NCBI RefSeq assembly: GCF_040675875.1
Contig: NZ_JBEGII010000001.1
Coordinates: 558,001-622,000 of the forward strand
Length of the DNA: 64,000 nucleotides
DNA from: Microbacterium sp. LWO12-1.2
Lineage (GTDB): Bacteria > Actinomycetota > Actinomycetes > Actinomycetales > Microbacteriaceae
Direction of reading: 5' to 3'
Position 1 is the first letter of the stretch; each line of letters starts with the position of its first letter. The position numbers were made by a program, and so were the translations under genes. A model generated the notes under the pieces. It was not told the DNA's origin, made no database searches, and was given only the letters and a program-made list of their open reading frames with translations. Below, piece after piece: positions 55,774-64,000 of the stretch.

Positions 55774-56565
55774 TTGAGCGCCGCGGAAGCGGAGCCGACC
55801 CTCATCGGGTCAGTGCAGCGTGCGCTTCGTCTCGTCGACATCGTCGCGAACTCGCCACGACCGCTTCCCGTCAAGATGCTGGCGGCCATCACAGGTCTCA
55901 CGCCGGGCACGACCTACAATCTCGTCCGGACGCTGATCCATGAGGGCTACCTCGCGTCGGAGCCGGACGGATTGGTGCTCGGGAGTCGATTCCCGGCGTT
56001 CCAGCACGAGACCGATGCGCGCGGGGTCTTCCTCGCCCGGGTGCGCGCCGCACTGCGTGATGTCACCGACGAGCTGGGGGCCACCGCGTACCTGTCGCGT
56101 TTCGACGACGGTGAGATGCATCTGGTCGACATCGTCGACGCCGTGCACAACCCTCGTGTCGAGCTCTGGGTGGGGTTGCAGTCCAGTGCACACGCGACAG
56201 CGTTGGGCAAGCAGATCCTCGCGGATCTCCCCGGCGACGATCGCCTCGACTACCTCTCGCGACACCGGCTGGAAGAGCTCACCCCGCGGACCATCAAGGA
56301 TCGGCGGATCCTGCTCACCCAGCTGGAGCATTCGCCCGGGTGGACAGTCGACCGAGAGGAGTATGTGATCGGCGCCACTTGCGTCGCGGTCCCGGTGATC
56401 GCCCCGAACGTCACGGCCTCGCTGGCCATCTCGCTGCCGGCCGATCGGGCGATCGTCGATCGAGCGCTGGTCTCACGGCTGCAGAGCACGGCGCGCCGTT
56501 TGTCGTTGCAGCTCGGCGCTGACTCCTTGGACGGCTCGAGCCCCGGGGGCGAGTTCACTATCTGA
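55774..56565 (+). CDS. IclR-family transcriptional regulator
   Basis: The 263-residue regulator has an N-terminal winged helix (GSVQRALRLVDIVAN ... AITGLTPGTTYNLVRTL) and a C-terminal IclR effector domain (AHATALGKQILADLP, ECVAVPV-like ATCVAVPVIAPNVTASLAIS). The TTG start has GGAGGAGG about eleven bases upstream. It is 2 bases after ispH. A perfect palindrome 19 bases after its stop, in the promoter of the small RNA, is a candidate target. Confidence 0.9.
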   Translation: MSAAEAEPTLIGSVQRALRLVDIVANSPRPLPVKMLAAITGLTPGTTYNLVRTLIHEGYLASEPDGLVLGSRFPAFQHETDARGVFLARVRAALRDVTDELGATAYLSRFDDGEMHLVDIVDAVHNPRVELWVGLQSSAHATALGKQILADLPGDDRLDYLSRHRLEELTPRTIKDRRILLTQLEHSPGWTVDREEYVIGATCVAVPVIAPNVTASLAISLPADRAIVDRALVSRLQSTARRLSLQLGADSLDGSSPGGEFTI

Positions 56566-56583
56566 AGAAACCGACCTGGTGTT

Positions 56584-56596
56584 AAGCGAATCGCTT
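56584..56596. promoter_or_regulatory. Operator-like palindrome in the small-RNA promoter
   Basis: AAGCGAATCGCTT, a perfect palindrome around one A, lies immediately upstream of TATGAT (56600-56605), the best -10 hexamer in this region. A bound protein would block the promoter. The IclR-family product just upstream, or a LacI-type regulator elsewhere, could bind. Confidence 0.65.
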
Positions 56597-56599
56597 TCC

Positions 56600-56605
56600 T
56601 ATGAT
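56600..56605 (+). promoter_or_regulatory. -10 hexamer of the small RNA
   Basis: TATGAT, close to the consensus, with predicted start near 56612. No recognisable -35. Confidence 0.6.
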
Positions 56606-56611
56606 CGGACG

Positions 56612-56752
56612 AGTAGTCGTCTGTGCAAACGGCACTACGGGTCGGCGGATTGTCCCCAGCTCTCCGAGACCCAATTGGATGTGGAGCGTCCCCAGCGTTC
56701 CTCGTCCGCGGCCCCGAGAGTCCCCAATTCTTCGGGGCCGCCATCGTTTTCG
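56612..56752 (+). ncRNA. Predicted C-rich-loop small RNA, three TCCCCA hairpins (6C-like)
   Basis: A free-standing transcript about 140 bases long, with its own -10, operator and terminator. Hairpin 1 is GGGTC/GACCC plus CGGA/TCCG with TCCCCA at 56653-56658. Hairpin 2 is GGAGCG/CGTTCC with loop TCCCCAG (56689-56695). Hairpin 3 is CGGCCCCGA/TCGGGGCCG with TCCCCA at 56721-56726 and then CATCGTTTT. Repeating one C-rich motif in three loops is the logic of the actinobacterial 6C RNA, but each loop has four Cs, not six. No convincing coding sequence lies within. Confidence 0.7.
56708..56750 (+). terminator. Rho-independent terminator of the small RNA
   Basis: GCGGCCCCGA (56708-56717) with TCGGGGCCGC (56732-56741), then CATCGTTTT. 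It also forms the third TCCCCA hairpin. Confidence 0.8.
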
Positions 56753-56802
56753 GACCTGCCGACTGGCAGCCCGCTCACACACGCGGCGATTAGCATGGCG
56801 GG

Positions 56803-57321
56803 ATGAGCGATACACGGCCCCAGTACGGCGAACTCGCAACCCCGGAAGAGCAGCGGCTGGCCGCCGGTCTTCCGCCGCTCACCGAAGTGCAGCCCGCTGT
56901 CGTGGCTCCTGAGCCGGCCCCGCAGGCCGTGGTGGCAGAGCCCGCCCGACGGCGACCGGTGGATCGTTTCGCGACCATCGCGTTGCTCGCCTACGGCCTC
57001 GTCAACGTCGTCATGACGGCGATGTCGTATCTCGACCTGCCCGCGTCGATGAACCAGACGATGAAGATGATGGGGATCGACGGCGAGTTCACGAACTTCG
57101 CGCAAGGGCGCCTCTGGGGGACCATCGCGGCGATCGTTCTCGTGATCGGCTGGTGCGTCACGGCCGCACTGTCCGTTCGGCGTCTGCGCCGCGGAAAGCT
57201 GTCGTGGTGGGTGCCGATCGTGGGTGCCGTAGTGACCCTCCTCGTCACGTCGATCTGTATCGCGGTGCCGATGATGGGCGACCCCGCCTTCATGGAGTAT
57301 GTGACCTCCTTCGGTCAGTAG
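56803..57321 (+). CDS. Hypothetical membrane protein (DUF6264-like)
   Basis: The 172-residue protein has a Pro/Ala-rich cytoplasmic tail (1-50) and three to four hydrophobic segments (VDRFATIALLAYGLVNVVMTAMSYL, GTIAAIVLVIGWCVTAAL, WWVPIVGAVVTLLVTSICIAV). A duplicated AVVAPEPAPQAVVAEP lies in the tail. ATG 56803 follows TAGCAT plus six bases (leaderless). It resembles small Microbacteriaceae membrane proteins of DUF6264; the match is by eye. Confidence 0.7.
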   Translation: MSDTRPQYGELATPEEQRLAAGLPPLTEVQPAVVAPEPAPQAVVAEPARRRPVDRFATIALLAYGLVNVVMTAMSYLDLPASMNQTMKMMGIDGEFTNFAQGRLWGTIAAIVLVIGWCVTAALSVRRLRRGKLSWWVPIVGAVVTLLVTSICIAVPMMGDPAFMEYVTSFGQ

Positions 57322-57350
57322 TCCCGCGCCGCGGTCGGTACTGTCGAAAG

Positions 57351-58610
57351 GTGCTCCAGAACAGTTTCGGCGTCCATGTCTCCTACGCGTCCGTGGATCG
57401 TGGTGACGGATCCGACCCGAGGACCGTTGCGACCGACATCCTCGCCCGTCTGCGCGTGCCGGCGGGCCTGCGTGATGCGACCGGTGAGTGGGGTGATCGG
57501 CAGGAGGCGGTGCTCGCCATCCCGGTGACCGATGACGGTCACGTGCTGACCCTCAGCGGGGACGACCGGGTCGAGTCGACGCTGACAGCCGCCGACCTGC
57601 GCGTCGCGTTCCAGCAGCAGCAGCTCACGCTCTGGCTCGACGTGGATGGGGATCTCGACCTCGCGTTCGACGCCGATTCCGAGCACGAAGAGGATTCGCA
57701 GGCTGCGGAAGAGTCGATTCCGCCGATGGGTGCCGAGCGGGACGCCCCGCTCGAGGCGGACGCGTTCGATCCGCCGACCGTGCGGGTGTCGACGTTCTCG
57801 CACCGAGGTCCAGCCGTCGCGCGGATCCTCGCGACGGCGCTCGGGGCGACCGTCGACCACCGTGAATCCGGCGACTGGTCGCTGCAGCGGCTCGAAACCT
57901 CCGACGCGACCGGCTACTGGGTTACCTCCCGGGCCGACCTGCCTCTGGTCGAGTTGAACCGCGCCGACTCCGCCAGCTGGTTCGAGGTGACGGTGGGCGG
58001 GGGCGGCGTCGTCCCGTTCTGGACCGATGCCGAGCGTGACACGCAGGCCGTGCTCGACATCGACGCCATCACCGTGCCCGAGACCGCGGAGATCTATCGC
58101 CGCCTGCTGACCGAAGGTGATGGCAGCAGGGACGAGCTCCTCGAGGTCGCGGCCCGGGTGGCGCTCGACGTCGACGCGGCGCACCGTGCGCTGATCCCGG
58201 AGTCGCTCGGCGGAGTGGCGGGGGAGCGGGCGCGGCAGCGGGCCTTCATCGCGGCGTTCGGCGTGCCGTCCGACCTCATCGACGCAGCGTTCGACGATTC
58301 CGCAGAGCCTGTGGGGCGACGTTTCGTTCCGGTGGGCTGGTGGATCGCGGCACGTGAAACGGCGATCGCCGGAATCGGAGAGGTCACCTCACTCACCCGT
58401 CGACAGCGGCCGCTCGCCCGACTGGCCGATGCGGTGCGCCGTCGCCCTGTCTGCGGGCTCCTGGTGTCGCTCGGCGAACTCGGGGCTGGCATGTGGGTGA
58501 TGTCCCGCTCGCGCGGAGCGGTGAAGAGCGTGGGCGTGTTCCTCGTGATCGACGCGATGATCGACACCGCGATCTGGCTCACCCGCATCTGCAGGCGTCG
58601 TCGCGGATAA
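57351..58610 (+). CDS. Hypothetical protein with C-terminal membrane segment
   Basis: The 419-residue protein matches no family I recognise. The N-terminal third is polar with a long acidic stretch (about 97-135). The middle (about 140-320) looks globular, with RVSTFSHRGPAVARILATALGA and VTVPETAEIYRRLLTEGDGSRDELLEVA. The end has hydrophobic segments and a basic tail (CRRRRG). GTG 57351 follows TACTGT plus six bases (leaderless), much shorter than the longest possible reading. A terminator is shared with fbaA. Confidence 0.7.
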   Translation: MLQNSFGVHVSYASVDRGDGSDPRTVATDILARLRVPAGLRDATGEWGDRQEAVLAIPVTDDGHVLTLSGDDRVESTLTAADLRVAFQQQQLTLWLDVDGDLDLAFDADSEHEEDSQAAEESIPPMGAERDAPLEADAFDPPTVRVSTFSHRGPAVARILATALGATVDHRESGDWSLQRLETSDATGYWVTSRADLPLVELNRADSASWFEVTVGGGGVVPFWTDAERDTQAVLDIDAITVPETAEIYRRLLTEGDGSRDELLEVAARVALDVDAAHRALIPESLGGVAGERARQRAFIAAFGVPSDLIDAAFDDSAEPVGRRFVPVGWWIAARETAIAGIGEVTSLTRRQRPLARLADAVRRRPVCGLLVSLGELGAGMWVMSRSRGAVKSVGVFLVIDAMIDTAIWLTRICRRRRG

Positions 58611-58638
58611 CGTCACGCCGTCGCGTGCAGCACGCGCC

Positions 58639-58686
58639 GCACACGAGAGATGCCCCGACCATTCGGCCGGGGCATCTCTCGTGTGC
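58639..58686. terminator. Bidirectional terminator before fbaA
   Basis: A perfect 19-bp stem, GCACACGAGAGATGCCCCG (58639-58657) and CGGGGCATCTCTCGTGTGC (58668-58686). It is among the strongest hairpins in the window. Confidence 0.9.
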
Positions 58687-58699
58687 AGAGGTGAGTTCG

Positions 58700-59728
<1,029 letters not shown>

Positions 59729-59912
59729 GAGAACTCCTGCGATTGGTGAGCCGGGACAGCAGTCACTCTATCGGGGCGCGCAGGCGGATGCCGAAGGCGG
59801 GAGGAGCCGCGGGTGCCTGCGCATCTGCCGTTCTGTTAAGAATCACGTTTCCTTCGTCGTTGTAGACCCGAAAGCAGGCGATTCTGCGCATGTCGATGAC
59901 TAGGCTGACCGC

Positions 59913-60899
59913 ATGGTGAGTCTGACTGCTGATCTGAGCCCGCTTCGTCCCGACCGCAACCTGGCGATGGAGTTGGTGCGCGCCACGGAGGCGGCGGCGA
60001 TCCGCGCCGTACCGTTCATCGGTCGCGGGGCGAAGGAAGCAGCCGACGGGGCGGCTGTCGACGCGATGCGCGCGTTCCTCGGAACGGTCGACTTCCAGGG
60101 TCGCGTCGTGATCGGCGAGGGCGAGAAGGACAATGCGCCGATGCTCTTCAACGGCGAGGTCGTGGGCACGGGGCGTGGCCCGCTGTGCGACATCGCCGTG
60201 GACCCGATCGACGGAACCTCGCTGACCGCGGCGGGACGCCAGAACGCTCTCTCCGTGATCGCGGTGTCCGACCGGGGCACGATGCTCGACGCCTCCACCG
60301 TCTTCTACATGGACAAGCTCGTCACCGGGCCTGCTGGCGTCGGCGTGGTCGACATCCGGCTGCCGATCGGCGAGAACATCCGTAAGCTCGCCGGTGCGTT
60401 GGGCAAGCCCGTCGACGAGATCGTCGTCTCGGTGCTCAACCGTCCGCGCCACGAGAAGCTGATCCAGGACATCCGCGATGCCGGCGCCGGTACTCGCCTG
60501 ATGAGCGACGGCGATGTGGCCGGCGGTATCAACGCGGCGCGGCATGACGCCCGCACCGACATGTGCGTCGGAGTCGGCGGCAGCCCCGAGGGGATCGTCA
60601 CGGCGTGTGCCATCAAGGCCCTGGGCGGACACATCCAGGGGCAGCTGTGGCCACGCGATGACGACGAGCGTCAGCGCGGGATCGATGCCGGTCTCGAGAT
60701 GGACCGCGTGTACGAAGCCGACGATCTCGTGCAGGGCAGCAACACCATCTTCGTCGCGACGGGCGTCACCGATGGCCAGCTCGTCGCCGGCGTGCGTCGC
60801 GAGCGCGGCTACGTGTACACCGAGAGCGTCGTCCTGCGCGGCGCGTCCGGAACCCTGCGCCGTATCGCCTCAGAGCACCTCGTCTCCAAGTGGCTGTGA
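59913..60899 (+). CDS. glpX: Class II fructose-1,6-bisphosphatase
   Basis: Gluconeogenic phosphatase of 328 residues. The metal site is VIGEGEKDNAPML ... CDIAVDPIDGTSLTAAG, and IKALGGHIQGQLWPRDDDERQ also matches GlpX. ATG 59913 follows TAGGCT plus six bases (leaderless). It is divergent from fbaA, whose product it acts on. Confidence 0.96.
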   Translation: MVSLTADLSPLRPDRNLAMELVRATEAAAIRAVPFIGRGAKEAADGAAVDAMRAFLGTVDFQGRVVIGEGEKDNAPMLFNGEVVGTGRGPLCDIAVDPIDGTSLTAAGRQNALSVIAVSDRGTMLDASTVFYMDKLVTGPAGVGVVDIRLPIGENIRKLAGALGKPVDEIVVSVLNRPRHEKLIQDIRDAGAGTRLMSDGDVAGGINAARHDARTDMCVGVGGSPEGIVTACAIKALGGHIQGQLWPRDDDERQRGIDAGLEMDRVYEADDLVQGSNTIFVATGVTDGQLVAGVRRERGYVYTESVVLRGASGTLRRIASEHLVSKWL

Positions 60900-61124
60900 G
60901 CGTTGCGGCGGCCTCTCGCGCTGGCTCTGCATAGGGCCTGAGCCGCGCGGAGTGCCCTTCCCGCACGCGCTTGCGGATGACGTCGCGTTCGCCATCGTTA
61001 CCGACCCGGTACCGCTCTTCGTGTCGCTGGTCCCCTGATTGCAGGGGCAGCGTGTCACAATTGTCACTGGGTTTGTCGCCGTCGACGGAGCCGCCAGGCA
61101 CCGCAGGCACAGGAGGGCGAGCAC

Positions 61125-61418
61125 ATGGCAATTCAGCAGCACAACGGCCCCACGGCCGCAGCAACGAAGATCGTCACGACGAACACGGGTCGTATCCTGC
61201 GTGTGAGCGCGGATGTCGAAGCTGGCGGAGCAGTGGCCCCGGCCGCGCCCGTCGCTCCCGGTCCCGTCGCGATCGACCCGGCACGTCGGGCGGACGTTCT
61301 CTTCCGCAAGCGTCGTGACGAGGGTCACGAACTCAGCTCCTGGTGGATGATCGGCGCTTTCCTCGCGACCAGTGGACTCGTCATTCTGCTGCTGAGTGGT
61401 GTTCCCGGCGCTGCCTGA
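61125..61418 (+). CDS. Small hypothetical membrane protein
   Basis: A 97-residue protein with a polar N-terminal part (alanine- and proline-rich 35-50) and one C-terminal membrane helix (about 73-92, WMIGAFLATSGLVILLLSG). The ATG has AGGAGGG seven bases upstream. The 225-base spacer before it has ACAATTGT (61056-61063) in a near-palindromic GTCACAATTGTCAC, a possible regulatory site. Function unknown. Confidence 0.75.
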   Translation: MAIQQHNGPTAAATKIVTTNTGRILRVSADVEAGGAVAPAAPVAPGPVAIDPARRADVLFRKRRDEGHELSSWWMIGAFLATSGLVILLLSGVPGAA

Positions 61419-61468
61419 CCTTCACCGCCGCTCGATCCCAGAGGCTGTTGGCCTCAGGGGCTGTTAGC

Positions 61469-62722
61469 TCACGGACGGTCTTCGTGCAGGCGCGCACGGA
61501 CTTCGCCGACATCGGCTCGCAGCGCAACTGCATCTGGCTCGTCATCGGTCCCGACCAGTTCCGGTGCGGTGAACCGTCGCGCTGACGCGGTGACGACCTG
61601 CGGGGCAGCGTCGAGCGTCGAGGCATCGATGCCGGGGAACTGCCGCGCCGTCACCAGCACGCGATTCTCGAGTGAGCCGGCGAACTTGTTGTAGCTGTCG
61701 ACCGTTCGCTCGAGGGCCCTCCTCAGATCGTCGGCGTGACCGGCGAGCACGCCCAGACGGTCGTACAGCTGCGTGCCGAGGTTGAGCAGGCTCCTGGCCT
61801 CGGTCGAGACCTCCTGCTGCGTCCAGGTGTAGGCCACGGTCTTCAGGACGGCCCAGAGATTCACCGGAGAGGCGAGCGCGACCCGCTTGCTGAACGCATA
61901 GTCGAGCAGCGTCGGGTCTTCGTCGATCGCGGCGGCGAGCAACGACTCGCTGGGCAGGAAGCAGATCACGAACTCGGGACTGGCATCGAGCCCCGACCAG
62001 TAGGCCTTCTTCGCGAGCGCGTCGATGTGCGCGCGCACCGCCTTGACGTGCTTCTGCATGTACGCACGGCGCCGCGGTTCGTGGGCGTCGCCCCCGGGCA
62101 ACGCTGAGGCCTCGAGGTAGGCATCGAGGGGCACCTTGGCATCGACGGGGATCGACGTTCCGCCGGCGAGCCGGATGACCATGTCGGGGCGGCCCTGCCC
62201 GCGGTCCGAGGAGATCGTCGTCTGCAGGTCGAAGTCCACATGACGGGTGAGGCCCGCCGCTTCCACGACACGGCGCAACTGCGTCTCGCCCCAGACGCCG
62301 CGCGTGGCGGTGGATCGGAGCGCTCCGGCCAGGGACTCGGTCGTGGCGCGCAGCGCCTCATCGGACTCCTGTGCACGTCGCAGCTGCTCGGCGAGCGTGC
62401 CGAACTGCGCCTGCCGCTCCTGCTCGATCGCGGCGACCTTGCTCTGCATCTGCTGCAGGCTCTCGCGCACCGGTGCGAGCGCAGTCAGCACGGCGTTCTG
62501 CTGCTGCACGCGCTGGGCCTCGGCACGTTGTTCGGTGCGGGCGTGCTCGACCGCGTCGCGATACAGGTCGTACTGGCGGTCGCGGTCATCCCGCGCCGCC
62601 GCGAGTTCAGCTTCGGCGCGGGCGAGGGCGGCGGCACCGCGGCCGGTGTGGAGCGCCCATCCCAGCGCGCCGCCGGTCACGAGCGCCGCGAGGACGAGAA
62701 GAACGATCAGCGGAGCATCCAT
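61469..62722 (-). CDS. rmuC: RmuC-domain DNA recombination protein
   Basis: The 417-residue protein has an N-terminal membrane anchor (about 5-25), a long coiled coil (35-125) and the RmuC nuclease-like domain (RGVWGETQLRRVVEAAGLTRHVDF, PDMVIRLAGGTSIPVDAKVPLDAYLEA, EFVICFLPSESLLAAAID). Members limit recombination at inverted repeats. ATG 62722 follows CACCAT plus six bases. Confidence 0.92.
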   Translation of the reverse strand: MDAPLIVLLVLAALVTGGALGWALHTGRGAAALARAEAELAAARDDRDRQYDLYRDAVEHARTEQRAEAQRVQQQNAVLTALAPVRESLQQMQSKVAAIEQERQAQFGTLAEQLRRAQESDEALRATTESLAGALRSTATRGVWGETQLRRVVEAAGLTRHVDFDLQTTISSDRGQGRPDMVIRLAGGTSIPVDAKVPLDAYLEASALPGGDAHEPRRRAYMQKHVKAVRAHIDALAKKAYWSGLDASPEFVICFLPSESLLAAAIDEDPTLLDYAFSKRVALASPVNLWAVLKTVAYTWTQQEVSTEARSLLNLGTQLYDRLGVLAGHADDLRRALERTVDSYNKFAGSLENRVLVTARQFPGIDASTLDAAPQVVTASARRFTAPELVGTDDEPDAVALRADVGEVRARLHEDRP

Positions 62723-62781
62723 AGCCTCATGGTGCCGCAGGGGTCAGACATTGCGGCGCAGCGCGCCACGAGCACCAGAGC

Positions 62782-63375
62782 TCAGGCGACCGCGCGTTCT
62801 GGAACGGCGACCGCCGGGGTGGTGACACGGAGGCCGAGGGAGTCGGCCAGGGCGTGCACATCCGCAGCTCCGGCGCGCCACGCGGAATCGATCACGATCT
62901 GTGCGCACGCACGGGCATCCGCGAGGGCGTCGTGGTGTGAGAACTCTGCGAAACCGGCCGCGGCCGCCGCCACAGGCAGTCGGTAGGAGTCGAGCTGATA
63001 GGTCTTGCGAGCGACCTGCAGGCTGCACAGCGAGCGATAGGGCGGGCACACCGCGCCGGTGGCCTCGGAGGCGCGACGCAGCACGTTGAGGTCGAAGCCG
63101 GCGTTGTGCGCGACCAGTACATCGGCACCGGCGAAGTCGCACAGGCGGTCGAACTGCTCGGGCCAGGTGTCTGCGGAGTGCACGTCCTCCGGCCGGATGC
63201 CGTGGATGCGCACGTTCCACTCCTGGAACTCGTCGTGGCCGGCGGGCGGCTGAATCAGCCAACCGGCAGTGGCGACGACCTCGCCGTCACGCACGCGGAC
63301 GAGTCCGACGGAGCAGGCTGAGGCGGGGCTGGAATTCGCCGTCTCGAAGTCGATAGCGGTGAAGTCCAGGGGCAC
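62782..63375 (-). CDS. DnaQ-like 3'-5' exonuclease
   Basis: A 197-residue DEDDh exonuclease. The motifs are DFTAIDFETAN (Asp-Glu), LVAHNAGFDLNVLRR (Asp) and HHDALADARACA (His-Asp). The size suits the epsilon-subunit-like proteins that lack the polymerase III tail. GTG 63375 is chosen; GTG 63384 is an in-frame alternative, and a nearby ATG is out of frame. It may assist repair or proofread outside the replisome. Confidence 0.88.
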   Translation of the reverse strand: MPLDFTAIDFETANSSPASACSVGLVRVRDGEVVATAGWLIQPPAGHDEFQEWNVRIHGIRPEDVHSADTWPEQFDRLCDFAGADVLVAHNAGFDLNVLRRASEATGAVCPPYRSLCSLQVARKTYQLDSYRLPVAAAAAGFAEFSHHDALADARACAQIVIDSAWRAGAADVHALADSLGLRVTTPAVAVPERAVA

Positions 63376-63435
63376 GTCATCCACTCTCTCCCGATGGGTC
63401 GGCGGTGCTCGGAGGACTCGCCGTAGGCTGGTCAC

Positions 63436-64000
63436 ATGGCTGATGAGCGCGCGACATCCTTCGGTGCACAGGCAGGCAACTACGAGGTCGGCAGGCCCGA
63501 GTACCCGTTCGACGCGGTCGCATGGATGCTCGAGCGGATGCCCGACGGGTCTCGGCGCATCGCAGACGTCGGGGCGGGCACGGGCAAGCTCACGCGCGCG
63601 CTCGTCGCCGCGCCCGATGCCGAGGTCGTCGCGCTGGATCCTGATCCGGCCATGCTCGCCGCGCTGCGCGACGCGATCCCGGGGGTGCCGACGTTCGTCG
63701 GGTCTGCGGAGCGGCTGCCCCTCCCTGAGGCGAGTCTCGACGCGGTCGTGCTCGGTCAGGCGTGGCACTGGGTCGAGCCTGTCGCGGCGTCGGCCGAGAT
63801 CGGCCGCGTCGTCCGCTCCGGGGGAGTGCTGGGGCTGATCTGGAACATTCGTGACGAACGTCAGGAGTGGGTGCGCCGGCTCACGGCGATCATGCACGGC
63901 AGCGCCGCGGAGGAGATGCTGGCCGCGGGCGACCCCGTCGTGCACGCCCCGTTCGGGCCTGTCGAGGAGGAGACGTGGGAGTGGCCGCGCCCGATGACGC
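63436..64000 (+). CDS. Class I SAM-dependent methyltransferase, 3' end outside window
   Basis: At least 188 residues are present. The start is MADERATSFGAQAGNYEVGRPEYP, a UbiE/COQ5-like N-terminus. The SAM motif I is IADVGAGTGKLTRALV, and later LGQAWHWVE. The closest general family is methyltransferase type 11. ATG 63436 follows TAGGCT plus six bases (leaderless). The right edge cuts it. Substrate unknown. Confidence 0.88.
   Translation, partial: MADERATSFGAQAGNYEVGRPEYPFDAVAWMLERMPDGSRRIADVGAGTGKLTRALVAAPDAEVVALDPDPAMLAALRDAIPGVPTFVGSAERLPLPEASLDAVVLGQAWHWVEPVAASAEIGRVVRSGGVLGLIWNIRDERQEWVRRLTAIMHGSAAEEMLAAGDPVVHAPFGPVEEETWEWPRPMT

Noticed and set aside
60900..61124. Small RNA or gene in the spacer after glpX
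   Set aside because: Only a near-palindrome (around ACAATTGT) was seen; no convincing promoter-terminator pair or reading frame.

Overview
The window is GC-rich (about 70% by eye) with tightly packed genes on both strands and no mobile-element genes. Gene content, start architecture and order point to an actinobacterium of the Microbacteriaceae, most like Microbacterium; this is an inference, since no search was run. The backbone mfd - mazG - eno - ftsB - DUF501 is a widely conserved actinobacterial order, here split by blocks of other genes. At least 22 starts have a -10-like hexamer followed by exactly six bases and then the start codon, the signature of leaderless transcripts.

Layout. 1-8 kb: the 3' end of mfd, a hexapeptide-repeat protein, a giant kinase/M23-like/class III aminotransferase fusion with an amino-acid permease, and glutamate dehydrogenase. 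8-15 kb: PEP carboxylase, NhaA, MazG, HisRS, and a repeat-rich spacer before an SGNH hydrolase. 15-21 kb: a VOC protein, AraC regulator, APC permease, thioesterase-fold protein, a self-contained YtrA-type GntR operon with a perfect operator palindrome, and an O-methyltransferase. 21.6-27 kb: tandem repeats, eno-ftsB-DUF501-S8 protease, and NADH dehydrogenase with a histone-like tail. 27-29 kb: a predicted yybP-ykoY (Mn2+) riboswitch upstream of an unknown gene, dedA, and a class I tRNA with anticodon UAA. 29-38 kb: a racemase-fold protein with a sugar-lactone oxidase, LemA, a YcaQ-like glycosylase, AI-2E family protein, threonine deaminase and GreA. 38.5-44.7 kb: one seven-gene operon metQ-metN-metI-aminotransferase-GldA-like dehydrogenase-luxS-SDR. 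44.8-49 kb: HlyIII, UppS, class V aminotransferase, PhoH. 49-54.6 kb: a frameshifted AbiEi/DUF559 gene, then xseA-xseB-DUF4245-carbonic anhydrase-fumC. 54.7-64 kb: ispH, an IclR regulator, a probable C-rich-loop small RNA, two membrane or hypothetical genes, fbaA/glpX divergent, RmuC, a DnaQ-type exonuclease and the start of a methyltransferase.

Functionally this is mostly housekeeping: central carbon and nitrogen metabolism (ppc, eno, fbaA, glpX, fumC, gdhA), DNA repair (mfd, xseAB, ycaQ, rmuC, dnaQ-like) and amino-acid uptake and breakdown. The most unusual signals are a small RNA at 56.6 kb with three hairpins that each expose the same TCCCCA loop, the UAA tRNA that lacks the long variable arm expected of a leucine tRNA, the LuxS operon joined to methionine import, the predicted manganese riboswitch in front of a gene of unknown function, and a palindromic repeat found both inside the ppc reading frame and across the eno promoter.
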